A stretch of 64,000 nucleotides of DNA, taken from the NCBI GenBank assembly GCA_902806575.1, contig CADCXD010000009.1:930001-994000 (forward strand). The letters are read 5' to 3'. Under the pieces are notes generated by a model. The model made no database searches. It worked only from the letters and a program-made list of their open reading frames with translations, and was not told the DNA's origin. This document shows positions 36,871-49,852 of this stretch, in pieces. How positions within the stretch are numbered: position 1 is the stretch's first letter; every line of letters starts with the position of its first letter. The DNA is from Jackrogersella multiformis. Taxonomy: Eukaryota; Ascomycota; Sordariomycetes; Xylariales; Hypoxylaceae. The position numbers were made by a program, and so were the translations under genes.

Positions 36871-39213
36871 TCAAGGTCGGCTGACCTGGCTTTGGCTTGC
36901 GCTCGTGCGGCTACGTTCTTCCTCCTCCTCGAGCACATCACTCAGTCGAGTTGGGTGATGGTGCCGGGGACCCATGTCTCGAGCACCCACATCATCCCAA
37001 GGAGTTGTATACCCCGTGCCGCTGTAATCCGGAGCTGACGAGTACTGCGGCTGTTGTGTACCGGAGCCGGTCGGCTGATAGACGCTCGGCTGCGTCGCTG
37101 GGGTCTCGAACTCTTCTACTACAACGTCAGAACCCTTAGAATTAGGGATGTAAGCTGGTGTATCAGGTTGTGGAGGATTGTAATCTTGGGAGTCTCGAAC
37201 GGAACCTCTCGATGCGCCACTGGGTACGCCGTTGGGTGCGCTGTTCGTGTACTGACCTTCGCTATAGGTTCCCTCTGAACCGTAGCTTCGTTGCTGGCGG
37301 ACAGTTGAGGGAGTCTGGAAGGCAGGATTACCACCGCTCGGAGCTGTGCCTGGCTTAACCGCAGGAGCCTGAGAAAACTGTGGCCGAGCAGCAGCAGCAG
37401 CAGCAGCGGGCGACGTAGGCGACTGGGCGTATTCGTGGGAATCGGTCTGGCCATAGGGGCGGGAATCTCTCTGAGTGTTACCGCGACCTACGCCTTGGGT
37501 CATCGGCACAACTTGAACACCGCCGACGATGGTGGGCTGACCAAGCTGCAGAGACATGGTACGATCTCGTTCCTCCTGCTCTCGCCGGCCAAGTTCTTCC
37601 CACGCACGTCGTGCTTCCTCCTTAGAAATTGTCAGTTCTTTGCGTAACTCGGCTAGCTGCTTCTGCGTCTTGGAGCTGCCTTCATTACGCTCGACAGCTT
37701 CACGAATCGCGTCTTCCTTGCTTCTTCGTTCTTCCTCGAGAGCCGCCTCGAGCATAGCTGTGATCTCGTGGGAACGCTCTATGTCGGCGCGGGTATCGAA
37801 AAACCAGCGCTGGAACTTGCGCTCCGACGAAGCGCGCAGGCGCTGCAGCTCGACCACGGCATGAAATAAGTTAGCACCTGCGGATGAAAGGTCGGTCACC
37901 TGACGGGACAATTGTGCTGAAACGGGGTCTTGGTTGATCTCATGCGCGTTTTGCTCCAGTCTCCTGATCCAGAAACTGGTGAGGCCTTCCCAGTGAGCTG
38001 ACAAGGTTTCCCATCTCTCGAATGCATGAGGGAAGGAGTTTCTACCTCGCCCGAGAGTCGTAGATTCTTCGCTCAGCGGAGGAGGTAACTGTTGAGCTTG
38101 CGTTCCAGGAGGACCGGAAGAGGGACCCGCAGCTCCTTGTGTGCCCGAAGCACCTCGCGCGTGTCGTGCTGACTGGGAGGCCTGGGCCTGAGCCGTGGTA
38201 GGCACTCGGGATTGCCCCGCCGGTCGGGAACCGTTATCTGCAGTTGCGCGACCAGAAGTGGCGGGTTGCGCCGGTCTTCGTGTGGTTGGATCAGCTCCAT
38301 AAGGACCAGCGCCAGCAGTGGCGGCGGCGGCAGCAGCTTGGCGCTCTCCCTCTTTTCTCTCCGCTTCTCTTCGTAATGCCTGTTCTTGCAAACGCGCCTC
38401 AGTTTCGGCATGTTCTCTCTCTTGTCGCTCCCGTTCCTGTTCTTCGCGTTGCCGTTCTCTTGCGGCCTCTCGTGCGGCTCTCTCTTGCATAATTACGCGA
38501 GGACCTCTAATCCCAGAAGGAGAGCCGACGGCCACTCGCGCCGTGGTAGGTCGCGCCGACGAAGTGCCATTGCCATTCGAAGTTGCAGGGCCTCTTCCTC
38601 CCATTAGATCTGCCATTGGAGCGTATAGCTCGATAGGGTCTTCGGAGATCTGCTTGGGACCGCGTAGCGTTTGCTCCAGGGCATATAATATGGCACTGTG
38701 AGTTTGCTTCGAGATGCGAAGAGCCGGGTGTGGTTCGGGTCTACCTGGGTCTGCAGTAGGGCGAGCAGTTTCAGGATGTGGTGAGGGAGGGCTATTCGAG
38801 GCGGCTTGAGAGTCAGAGCTCAAGTTTCCTTGCGAAAGTTGGCGCCTGGGTTGTTTTGGACGTTCTCTCCGAGGCTGCCGCTCGACGCCGGCGAGGACGT
38901 ATTGTCCCTGAGGACTAAGGGTAACAGTTACGCGACCAATTGGTTGGCGCGTCTGTTGCGCCTCCGGCTGAGAAGTAGGAGAGGCCGAGAAGCGTGGTGT
39001 CCTACGAAGCCGGCGAACGGAAGGAGTTGCAGTCGATATTCGGTCTGGCGTATGTGGCTGAGGGGATTGGTGAAGTCCGCGCTGCTGACGCTGGTAGGGT
39101 GGTGGCGTAGAAATTTCGTAACGGTCGTGACGGTCGTAAGGTGTGGTGGATGTTTGTCCTGTCAACTTTACTGTTGTTTCCCCAACAGGACGTACTGAAG
39201 CCGAAGTAGACAA
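36871..39213 (-). CDS. large disordered coiled-coil protein, unknown function; start not resolved
   Basis: The frame encodes about 780 residues. It starts with a disordered Pro/Gln/Arg-rich region. A short conserved-looking helix comes next (HSAILYALEQTLRGP ... APMADLMGG, about 170-205), then an Arg/Glu-rich stretch (about 250-295). A helical block of about 395-555 begins FERWETLSAHWEGLTSFWIRRL and becomes a heptad-rich coiled coil. The tail is Ser/Gln/Tyr-rich. I do not recognise a family. The span given begins at a TTG codon: no ATG is in frame before about residue 200, and the + strand has no CAT triplet from just upstream to about 39785. Either a short 5' exon with the ATG lies far upstream behind an intron (acceptor-like TTTAG and AACAG are at about 39235-39255) or initiation is non-AUG. 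Confidence 0.75.
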   Translation of the reverse strand: MSTSASVRPVGETTVKLTGQTSTTPYDRHDRYEISTPPPYQRQQRGLHQSPQPHTPDRISTATPSVRRLRRTPRFSASPTSQPEAQQTRQPIGRVTVTLSPQGQYVLAGVERQPRRERPKQPRRQLSQGNLSSDSQAASNSPPSPHPETARPTADPGRPEPHPALRISKQTHSAILYALEQTLRGPKQISEDPIELYAPMADLMGGRGPATSNGNGTSSARPTTARVAVGSPSGIRGPRVIMQERAAREAARERQREEQERERQEREHAETEARLQEQALRREAERKEGERQAAAAAATAGAGPYGADPTTRRPAQPATSGRATADNGSRPAGQSRVPTTAQAQASQSARHARGASGTQGAAGPSSGPPGTQAQQLPPPLSEESTTLGRGRNSFPHAFERWETLSAHWEGLTSFWIRRLEQNAHEINQDPVSAQLSRQVTDLSSAGANLFHAVVELQRLRASSERKFQRWFFDTRADIERSHEITAMLEAALEEERRSKEDAIREAVERNEGSSKTQKQLAELRKELTISKEEARRAWEELGRREQEERDRTMSLQLGQPTIVGGVQVVPMTQGVGRGNTQRDSRPYGQTDSHEYAQSPTSPAAAAAAARPQFSQAPAVKPGTAPSGGNPAFQTPSTVRQQRSYGSEGTYSEGQYTNSAPNGVPSGASRGSVRDSQDYNPPQPDTPAYIPNSKGSDVVVEEFETPATQPSVYQPTGSGTQQPQYSSAPDYSGTGYTTPWDDVGARDMGPRHHHPTRLSDVLEEEEERSRTSASQSQVSRP

Positions 39214-42200
39214 CTTGAGTAGCCACCACTGTTTAGTGGTGAGGCAACCTAAAGGATAAGAAAGGTGGGAAAGAAGATTATATGTGCTAGTAGTACAGTA
39301 AACCTGCCGAGGAGCAGATTTTCAAGCTTGGTCTAGATTTTGGGCGGTGGGAATGTGACAAGAAGGCTGTCACTTGTATATGCGTATATGTGTATACGTG
39401 TGTACACACGTATGTGATATGTTGGTAGGGTCAAGGGTTCGGGTTCGCGAGATGGACAGAGGATTACTCTCGGGCCCCTCAAAAAATAGTGAAGGAATCA
39501 AAAGTATTCAAATTTAGGGAGGGATATTTCTTAGGTGAACAAATGTAGGAAGTGGTACTTGTGACTGTTCAAGGAAAGGAGCTGTCTGTTGCGAGTGTAG
39601 TAAACGGTTGAGGTCGAGTGGTGGTTGTAAAGTGGGAGGTTGGGCGAATCTTAGAAAATATAGATGGCTGGTTACTGTGAGGAAATGAGCGCGTCGCGGA
39701 AACCAGATTGACGGGGATACTATGTTTCCAGGGTATTAAAGTAAAAACGACGATTTGTGAAGATGAGTGTGCGAAGAGTGTGTATTTTCATATCCGATAT
39801 CTTTCTTCTCTATTGTTGCTTTTATTTTGGTTTTGTTTTGTTTTGTTTATTGTAATTTTATTTTTTTTATTTTTCCTCTTGAGTGTTGGTCATTAACCTG
39901 GTGCCCGATGCACCACTCAATCTACCATGGAATCTGACGGCGACAGCAGCGCCAGCGCTGCCTTGTCGCTGGACACAATCTGATCAAGGTTGTATTGGGT
40001 GTAGGAAAGTTGAATATTTAAAGAAGATAAAGTTGTCGCTACCATCCATGGGTGTTCACATTTCAATGGCTCTCTGAACAATGGTTCTTTCTTAGTTTTA
40101 GAGAGCTAGGTACCTAGGTATGGTGGAAGGAATGGGTCTACGAAGCAAGCACAATAGAGAAACATCTAACATCTATGGAAGCTAGAAGCTGGAAGCTTGA
40201 AGGTACGAAGGATGGATGGCACAAGTTTTTCGCACGGCCCACTTCAACCTTCCTGCCTTCCTGCCTTCCTGAATTTGAAATGCTGTATCGTTCCCTAATA
40301 CGTATAGGTATATATCACACTTATATTAGGTTAGGTGATTAGGTACCTACCAGCCTACTCGGATAGGTACCTACATACCTACCCATAGGCTGCCAGGTAA
40401 GAGATGTGAAGAGTGACGCGGAGATTATTCTAGTTGTTTCTTTTTGGTAAAGAACTCTCATTGGTGCTATTGGCGATCATTCTTCAACTAACTACAGGTA
40501 TGTAGTTGTCGAGGAACCTGATATATTATAAGTTTGGCCAACTCAAAGGTGGTATCGGATTACATGCATTTGCCTGCCTGCCTGATTTCATCGTTGCGAT
40601 CCAACAAACAACACTTTATATTGGACGAACTGTCTCGCAAGATGATACTCGGAAAATGACTGGTCAAAAGTCAATTATAATAGAAAATCCTATATAAGTC
40701 CCATACACTAGATTTATCCGAGTTTAAATGTCTCTTCAATGGCCGAGGATCCTATATACACCTTAGGTAGGTACCTAAGGTATATGATATCCCATGTCCT
40801 TGGAAGATGAACCATATCTACTAGTTACCCAACTTTTGTTCGCACAGTACATGCGATTCCAAGATCGCAGGTGCGAGAATGTCCACAACCCAGCATCAAA
40901 GATTGGGAGACACAAGGAATGGTGGGGGGCCGGGAGACATCCATGGATCCATAAGGAAATCTGTGGGATTAGTACCTAGTGTAGTGCGATTCATAGCAGA
41001 GCAGAAATTGCTACTACGTATGTGCTAGTATCAGGGAAAATGAAGTAGGCACACAGCATCTGGGCACATACATACCTACATAATAGTAAAAAATCATCCA
41101 AAGTGTGCGTTGGCAGCTCGGTGACGAAACATTGCTGATTAGCGCCATGCAGGCACTGCAGACGCTCTCTAGAGAGCTCCACTAGATAGAAGCTGACAGG
41201 CTCAGGGCCGTCCCAAAACGCTGGAAGCACCCAACCCTTGGAACCTTCTACTACCTAGGTATGTAACTCGCAGGGGTATATTGGGGTTTGGGGGTAATTC
41301 CCAGGTGTCTCGGTTTGTTCCTGAATATCTGAATTTCCCAAGACGCGAGATGAAAGATTCAACTTGCCAGCCATCTCGTTAATACTTAGTAAGTTACTTA
41401 CTTAGGTAAGTAATATTAAGCCGTGAGAATATAGACTTTGGCATACCTAACCTCAAATACTGGAGAGTCTTTATAATAAGTCTCATCTAGTAAAAGAGAT
41501 GCGAAAACGATACGAAAACGATTCGAAAGAAGCTATTCCCATGCTAGTAAACTAAACTAAATATGCACGACTTGCATAGTACATGATTAGACGTAAAGGA
41601 GCTGAAAGTTGTGTATAGTAAAAGTCCCTGCCTAAAAAGGTACTTAGGGAAATATATATATTGGCGTAATTGCTTATTTAGAAAAGCATCCATGAAACCT
41701 GGAATGGAAGGTTTCCCTCGATGACTTCATATGTAGTATACCTACCTACTGTAGCAGGTACAGTACCTAGGTAAGTAGATTACTTAACAGTTAACACATG
41801 TCAAAATAAGTTTGGCATGGGACGACCCGTCCCCTCCACCTGAAAAACTTGTAAGTTTAAGCAATTGGCCAATCAGAAGCTCTCTTCATGGATCGAAACT
41901 ATTAAGCTATTCACAGCTCTATCAACGCGTGGCAAACATGGCGGGGTACCTAGTGTAGTGTAGGTAGGTAGCACCAGGGCTCTTAACCCAAGATGCGATG
42001 CGAGTCGTCATCTGACTTATTTAACCTCTTTTCTCTCCCCTCTCTCCTCTCTCCTCTTTTCAACTTCCCGGGGGTTTGTCCGTTACTTGATCACTAGTTT
42101 GGTAAATCGTAAATCAACAATCACGCATAGATACCTAGGTAGGTATGCTATTAGATTCAAAATCGAGATCAAAGTTAATATCGTTTAAGATTACTAGACC

Positions 42201-42960
42201 GTCACCTACCTACGCTACATATGTATAGGCAGTTAAGGTAAGTGAGAATCTCGCTCCCATTGACCGGCACTAGGTTACAATAGCTACAATTTACTAAAGA
42301 TATATAAGTACAATTAAGTAAATATAACCAACAAGATTTGTTTTATTAGGTATAAAATTACGAATCAGTAGGCGCATTGATCAAAGTTGTTATAATTGTT
42401 ACTATACTTAGTAAATTGTAGCTATTGTAGCCTGGTGCCGGGCAATGGGATATTCCTTCACAGAGCAATAAGCAAATATGATGTTGTGGCTCATTGCTGC
42501 AAGGATACCTACTTAGAGGTAGGTAAGTATTTATAGTATTGGCTGACCAGCTAATAGGCATCATACGATTTAGTCTTATATGCACCTTGATAGATCTTAC
42601 AACAATTCTGCATCAGCAGCTTCGAATACGCTCAAATCCTATGCCCATGATCGCAAGTCAATATATTAATTCAGCGCAGGTAAGTATTGCATCAAAAAGA
42701 CATAGAAGCAATAACCCCTCACATCATCACCACAAGCTAACCCGGCCACATACAGGAGTGTAGACCAACACGACGAAAACGTGGTATCACCAGAAACAAC
42801 ATCGACGGCGAATATGGGGCCAAGCGGCCTAGGATATCATCAAATGAACGCTATGGTTAGAACATTTATGTTCTGTCTAAATTACAAAGAGAGTATCTAT
42901 TATGTTTCGTCTTTGTTTAAAATCTCGGGGACGAAATTCCCGCATCCGATACACCCGTGT
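39214..42960. other. intergenic region, 3.7 kb
   Basis: About 39240-39700 read on the minus strand is C/A/T-rich like a fungal 5' UTR and probably belongs to the coiled-coil gene. The rest has TACCTAGGTA copies (near 40111, 41253, 41763 and 42130) and no supported gene. Open frames here are short and overlapping. Confidence 0.5.
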
Positions 42961-44483
42961 CTAGTAGTCGTACCGGTAGCAGAAGTGTCCGTTCTTCGTG
43001 TTGATGATGTCCCGGACCTTGAGGTCGGGGCACTTGGAGCCGCAGATATTGCCCATGTACACCATGCTGTCCAGGGTCAGGGGCTGGCAGTTGACGTTGT
43101 CGGCGCACCCGCTGATGGTCGTTGTGCGGCTAGTCTCGTCAAGGAGCTGCCACTTGCGGAAGGCGTAATCGACGAACAGGTGGTGCATGAAGAAGGACGG
43201 GTCACCGGGAGAGGCGATGGCATCAGCCATAAGACCGCCAACACCGTTGTGGCCTTGAGCGTGGAAGCTACAAGAATCGTTAGAAACCTATCCTGATTAA
43301 CTAAGCAGTTAAAGGGGGATACTTACGTGAATTCGACACAGCTGTGGAAGTCAGGGTAAGAAGTGCGCTGCATGCAGGTGTTCCAGGAGTTATCGCCAGT
43401 TTGAGCAGTGACCTGCTCGTTGACCGCTCGCTGGAGACAGTGAGGGTTGTTTGTGGCCATGCCGGGTCCGAGACTCAGTTGCATGCCAGCGAATTTCTGC
43501 GGCGTGTTAGTTTCAACGTTCAACGTTCATCGCCTGATCGGGGATAACAAAGGGGGAGACGGAGCGTCATGATGGAAACTTACACCGTCGTTAATGCAGG
43601 TAGCGGCACCGTTGTTGGAGGAGGGCAGGGAGCCGAAGTACTGGTTGGTGAAGATTGTTGCCTGGGCGAACTTGCCGGCCCATTTCTTCTCGTCCCACCA
43701 AGGGAAGGCCCTGTTAAACCCGCACTCGTCACGTAGGACCTGCTCAAAGGCCCACACGTAGTATCGGTGCCATAGTAGGAACCTGTGCGTCTGCTGCGTG
43801 GTGCTCTTGCTGTGGATGTTGGGAGAGTACGTCTGGTGGAGGCGGACGAAGTCCTCGTACCGGTTCTGCGACGGGGAGAACTGCCCGGAGGCGGGCTTCT
43901 TGACCAGGCACTGGATGGCTTCGACAAAAGCCGCCTTGTCCGAGCTGGAGTAATTGTCCCATTCGAAGCGGACGTTGGGGTTGGAGCAGACGGCGGCTAC
44001 GGCTGCGGCCGAGTTGGTAGTGCTCTTGGAGTCCTGGATTTGGGACTCATCGGCATCCTGGAGACTCGATGTGTCCTCTGTGTCCTCTGTGTCCTGGACA
44101 CTCGACGTATCCTCTGTATCCTGGAAACTCGATGTGTCCTCGGTATCCTGGACACTCGATGTGTCATCTGCACCCCGGAAACTAGATGTGTCCTCAGTGC
44201 TGGTGGTGACCTTCTCTTCTGAGGAACTAGGAGATATCGCAGGCCTGTGGATCCTGCTGAACGCACCCTCGAGAGCATCCTCGATCGCGTCGTTGACCTT
44301 CTCGAACAGGCTCGAGATAGGAAGGTTGGTGAAGTTGGTCCCGATCAAATCGAACCTTTCCATAGCATCTTCAACAGAAATCGAATGAACCCCCCCGAAC
44401 TGCTCTAACGGCAGACCCTGCAACATCGACGGAATCGAAGCGGCTGACGCCGTGGAGACGAACAAAGCGGCGGAAACCTTCAT
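42961..44483 (-). CDS. secreted tyrosinase with acidic repeat insert
   Basis: The three-exon model is 44483-43584, 43496-43327 and 43267-42961 (introns 87 and 59 nt, GTAAGT donors, CTAAC branches), giving 458 residues. A short signal peptide (KVSAALFVSTASA) is followed by a helical segment. An acidic Ser/Thr/Asp repeat lies at about 96-147. The tyrosinase domain starts near 163. The CuA region holds His216, His224 and FLLWHRYYVWAFE (His239); an extra THR histidine at 233 makes the ligand choice tentative. CuB has HAQGH (His359, His363) and DPSFFMHHLFVD (His386), matching the family pattern. The type-3 copper enzyme oxidises phenols to quinones, outside the cell here. A (TA)-rich run lies about 30 bp upstream of the ATG. 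Confidence 0.92.
44040..44200 (-). repeat. coding minisatellite in the tyrosinase linker
   Basis: Imperfect 27-nt units encode the nine-residue repeat EDTSS(F/V)QDT, about five units, between the signal peptide region and the first copper site. One unit is shortened to EDT, consistent with slippage. Confidence 0.85.
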
Positions 44484-47400
44484 TGCGGCGGTTTAGGTTA
44501 CTGTATATATAGAAAATATATATATATATATACAGCAAAGGAAAATAAACGAGTGGCAGACGATCGAGATCGTTGAGGAGGTAAGAAATCTAATTCGAGA
44601 TGCCGTAGCGGCGTCTTACCCGGTCTTATACTTCCTCTGCCGTTCGAACTAGTTCGAACAGCTGCGGGTCCTTTTCTTTCTTCTCAAGCCCATTATGGAT
44701 TTCAATCCCGATTACTACGTAGTATGCTTGAGTTTGGTAGAGAAGTTGACCCCCGGCTCTATAAAATGCGGGCTGGAGTCCGTGCATAACTTCTATGTCG
44801 ACCCAAGGGTATGGAGCGTCGGCGGGGGAGAGGTGGTGTGTTTAGAGGCCGAATTGGCGTGTGACTATTGGTTTACCCAGGTTATACGGCACCTCCTCGA
44901 TGGGCACGCGGTGTGCAAAAAGCTTGAAGCTGACCGTTATGCCTGCGCTGTATGCAACATACGAGATTAACTATCGTTGTGGCGCTGTCAACGGGGCCTA
45001 CTAGCGGGCCCTTCATCTTGAAAAACAGGGGAAAGTCGATCCTAACTCGGATCGAGTATGATGCCCATAAGCTTACCAGGACGAATCGGGTAGCTGGCAT
45101 CAGTATTAGCCCTATTTCCAGCCAATTGTAGAGTAAGTCTTTCCATACTAATAACATCGACAGGGCTGGCCTCTGTTAGCGGCACCGCTAGACATGTTGA
45201 AATCCAGGCTCTTTACATAGTAACCCGTGGATACGAACGAGTAGCCTACCAGAAGCCAGTTCGCTAATTAAGAAGATAGGTCGTTCGATATTTACGATAA
45301 CGCTATACACTATGTACCTAGGTAGGTATGTGTACATTTCGCAATTAACGAATGTCAATTATTATATGTAAGGCATTCCCGATTTGCCGTGCTATCAGGT
45401 AGGTGATAAAATACGGTTGTTAGCCGTCGTGAAAATATCGTAACCTCAAGGCTTTCGCCAAGTGAGTAAGCTGAAAATACCTAGCTCAGGGGCTGGCAGG
45501 TCGACTTTTGATACATAGATACACTAGATACCTTCCCAAAATTACCATTAATGTTCACCCGAGAACGCCGAAGTCTGGGATCTAAAAGCTAGGCGACCAA
45601 CCAGGGGCCGGGATACGTTAGGGTTGCTATTTACTACTACTAATAGCGTGTGTACTATGAGAAGATCTAAACTGGGTTAACATGCGGTGCCCATCTTTTA
45701 AAGCCATGCGGTGTACAAGGGAAAGGTGCTGAAAATATACCAAAATACACCATTATATACAAGGTATGGGCTGATTCAAAGAACCAGAGCCTCGTATCGA
45801 ACGGCATGGTCTTATTACTACCTAGGTAGCTGGGGGAATAGAGCGTTGGAATTAGTTCAACGGTTTTCTTGCGGGATAAACTAGAGGGGACTCGGAGTAG
45901 GTGATAGGCATAATATACCGTTGAACTACACTAATACATATGCACTCATATTAGTACTTATACCACATAGTAGAAGGTATTCGAGTTACAACTGTGTGCG
46001 CTATATTTACATACGGCGCACGTAAAATCCTAGGTTATCTAATTTACCCCTTATCAAATTACTAAAAGGGGCTTTAGGGGCTCAGGGGACTTCAAACTCG
46101 CTGAATTCTGTGGCTGTGCAGTCGATCACTAAACCAATCGGACATGCAGATCTCAAGCAATATTAAAGGGTGCTCGCATATGTATGTATGTATGCACATG
46201 GCTTATCGATTTTCGAGGTAACGTTGAGAGAATGGGGTAAGAATTAAATAGGACATTTAATTATTATTATAAGGAAAAACATAAAAGGGCGGGATGCATG
46301 GAAGAGTTTGAAGTCGTAGATTTCTATGTACATACCTACCTACCTACCTACCTAGGTACCTAGTAAATATGAAGCCGGATAAATACCCTATCAGCCTAGG
46401 AGGTACTACCTAGGCATATGTATGTAATTATGGCGTATTGAGAAATTTCTAATAGCCTATCTCAGTCATGTTGCTTGTCGTGACTCGCGACAAGCTCGCG
46501 ACATCGATGCAAGTGGTAAGGTCGGTCGGTTCGCCTAGGGTAACTACCTACCTACCTAGGTACCTAGGTAGGTTAGGTATTACGATTTGTCAAAGATGGC
46601 CAAGACGGCCGGGAAATACACTATTACGACTTCTTCTTTTATGCTTCTCCGCGTTTCGTCTTATTCCAGTTGAGTTGGAAGAATTTTCGCTGCATCCATC
46701 GGAAACAGACTACGAAGTACTGGGGTAAGAAATAAGCAATAAGCAAAGAGCCTCACACCCTGTTCGCGTACCCTAGGTACCTAACGTAGTATATATATAT
46801 TTCCCGACGCTGTCTTGGAATAATAAATATCGTTTTTAATAACCAACTCTCAATATTCTTTAGTTGAATAGTGTGCTAGGTAGGTAATTCGTAAACTGCG
46901 CCAGCTCTCGGCGAATATCAACATGTATGAACCCGAGACTTTGGATCTATCGAATGCATTGGATGTTGAGAAGTCGCAGAGGCTGCATCTCTCGGCATTC
47001 TTTTACATGGTGCATACATACATACATGCATGCATACATACCCTAGGTAGCATACAGAAGCAGGCCCACTCAATCAGGTCCGACTCCGTGAGGTTGGCGG
47101 CAGCATTACCAGGTACATAGTAGTCTTTATGGACCTGCAGCAGGATGCAAAGTGTCGATCCACAGCATCGTGGAATTCCCAGGTCCCCTCCCCCCTGCAA
47201 CGTGCTGCGGGCTTCATTATTCCAGAAAGTCGATAAGTCGAAATGTAAGGATACTATATAAAAGAGGATACGAAATGTCTTTGCCAACTTCAATGGGTTA
47301 TAGCCGTATAATATAATGAGGCAAAAGAGAAAATGAGAACTTGGACTATTTTTAAGTATATATTTACAACATCGTATTAGGTGTAAGCTAGCTACCTACC

Positions 47401-49852
47401 TAAGGTAATATAATTCTTAAGGTCGATACGTGAGGTCGGCATACATCTTTCTTCCTTTTTCTGCCAAGTTTTTCACCTAAATAGTATGCATATTAGAAGC
47501 CACATCAGCATTCAGCTTATGAGAATGCCCATTGTTAAGATGATATGTAAACGCAGGAAGTATCGGAGGACTTTCCGATCCCCAGAGGGTTTCAGCCACG
47601 GTGGGTGATTCGCCGCAGAGGCGTATATTCTATGTACGTACATAGTAGCAGCGTAGTAAGAGGCCGGACGGGACGGCGTAAACAGGGGGTGGCCTCGGAG
47701 GCCGATCTCCTGAGTCTTGAGTCCTGAGTCCTTCTCCTCCCGTCTCCCCCCCCCCTCTCCTTCCCACCCTTCCCTAACTCCCTCGGCTCCTCTTCTCTAA
47801 CCCCCTTCATCGCAACTTTTCTTCCTACTTCGGTCCTTCTTTTGACTGTAGCTACCTAGGGAGGCTGATTACCTACCTGAGGTACATAACTAATTATTTA
47901 TGAGCTAGGTAATCTATAGTACCTTACCCTATGGGTGCTACTACCTAGGTAACTTACCTACCTAAGGTATCTACAGCCTGGTAAATCACATATCTCGAGA
48001 ATCTTTTCCCAACGACCGAACTGTCAGTCAGTGTGAGAAATGACATGAGAAGCAAGCAAAATCAGTTCTCTCGGGAATCCACGCAGTTGGCTCGAAGACG
48101 CGTCTAGTCTCCCGCATGATTCAAGGATAACCCGTCCAGGCACCCGCTGCATGATGCTCAATGAGGCCCAGGGCTTTCAATTTTTCTTTACTCGCAAGCC
48201 CGAGACAGCGTTATGGTCAAGTTCGGTAAACTGATTGCTCAGTCTTGCAAAGAGGCTAATATACATATGCAGATATGTAGGCGACAGGTCCGAACTATTG
48301 GACGATCTGCAAGATCAAATGCCACCAAAGTGTCGATCTCCCGGAGCCTCAAGGGGAGAGGCGGCAAGAAAAAAAAACGAAGGAAAAAAAGAAACACATA
48401 GGTCTGCATACCTACGAACTCTGGCCTCTAGCCTACAGTATAATCGCCACCTAAAATACAGGCACTCGATGTCCTCGTAGGTCATGACGTCGATGTCGCT
48501 ATGATGTCTCGGCGCTTAGCCAACCACGAACAGTGCCTACATATGTATGTCGGGCTGCTCACTAGCTAAAAAATAAAAAACAACGGCAAGAGTCAGCACC
48601 AACGCAACCACGATCTGGAAGTTTGAGGTCCACACCCGCCGCTAGTCGCTGATAAATATGAGGCGGTGCAGCCTATCGTCACTCTACTCGGCGCCGGCAC
48701 GGTCTTAATTGCGCCTATATGCCAAGCTGAGCCATACCAGGTAGGTACCTAGATGGTCATGCAGGTAGAGTAGCAGAGTACATAGGTAGAAGCACAGGCG
48801 CGTTTCTGACGAATCGACAAATCAGCAGTGCTCCTTGCGCGTCTCTCCTTTCTCATAATGATCCGTCACTTCAGAGGATGTCTACCTAAGTCCTAGGTAC
48901 CTAGGTAGGTAGCATACTAGGCAGCTAGGCTACTGCTGCTGATACGGAACTCGATGGAAGGCCCGAGTTCCCTCGTGGTGGTTGGAATGGTAGTACCCGA
49001 TACATTCTTTCCCGCTATACGGAAGAGATCCCTTTTCCCACCTTGCTGTTGTTTGTTCCTCTCACCCAACCAACCAGCCTGCCAGCCAGCTTGGACGGAT
49101 ATGATCTCCATTTGAATGATATCAGTCTCTTAATGTTACACCTATCAATCAATAATAGCACTGGCTAGGTACAGTAGTATACCAATTACAAGATACAATA
49201 TACAAGATATAATATGCACAAGTCGATTTGTGCCTTTTCAATCCCGCCACCAACATACACGGGTATGGGATCATCATATCTGACAACTCCCGATACCACC
49301 GTTTGTTCTAGGTACTGAACCAAGCTGCCAAGTTGTTGTTTTTTTGGCCATGCCTAGTTGCATTCCGTCTCCCCCCCAGTCCGTGACGTAAGGTGCCGTA
49401 CGATTGGAACTGCATGAATAAGATCCCAGATGCAAGACCGATCTCACATAGAAGGTATTTGAACTCTCCCTTGCTGTTATGCATTCTGCACAAAACATTT
49501 CCTTTCCTAGGCGTAACCAGACTTGAGCGCGAATCAGTCAGTGTCAGGGAGCCATATGTATGTTGATCGTTAATACATAAGGTATCCCTATCGGCCAAAA
49601 TAGTTGTTGATTGATTCACATTCTGATTCTGGCCTCCTCCCCGCATGTCTCTTTCTCCATTGTATTATTTACTGATCCTACCCTCGACGATCCGGATCTG
49701 CAAACTGGTGTTCTTTTGTTTGGGTTCATGCTGTCTTGGTAGGACACCATCTTCTCCTCGAGATACCCTATAAACTGTGCATATCCGTCATAGGGACTCA
49801 GAGCTGAACTCTGGTCTTGTCACTTGATCGATCCCTCAGATTCATCGAGATT
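44484..49852. other. 5.4-kb intergenic region
   Basis: Holds the tyrosinase promoter at its left end with TA repeats (about 44517-44532), then AT-rich DNA with dense TACCTAGGTA clusters (46330-46365, 46545-46575, 47940-47970, 48890-48915). A C/T-rich tract sits at about 47730-47850. The 91-codon frame at 44695-44970 has no family features. The last 500 bases are the probable promoter and leader of the next gene. Confidence 0.5.

Noticed and set aside
44695..44970. 91-codon plus-strand frame upstream of the tyrosinase
   Set aside because: No domain, no leader signals, and AT-rich DNA around it; kept as unannotated.
48213..48401. Short frame starting MVKFGKLIAQ, resembling the start of an SPX domain
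   Set aside because: Only the first few residues fit; the rest becomes a Lys/Arg run with no SPX core.
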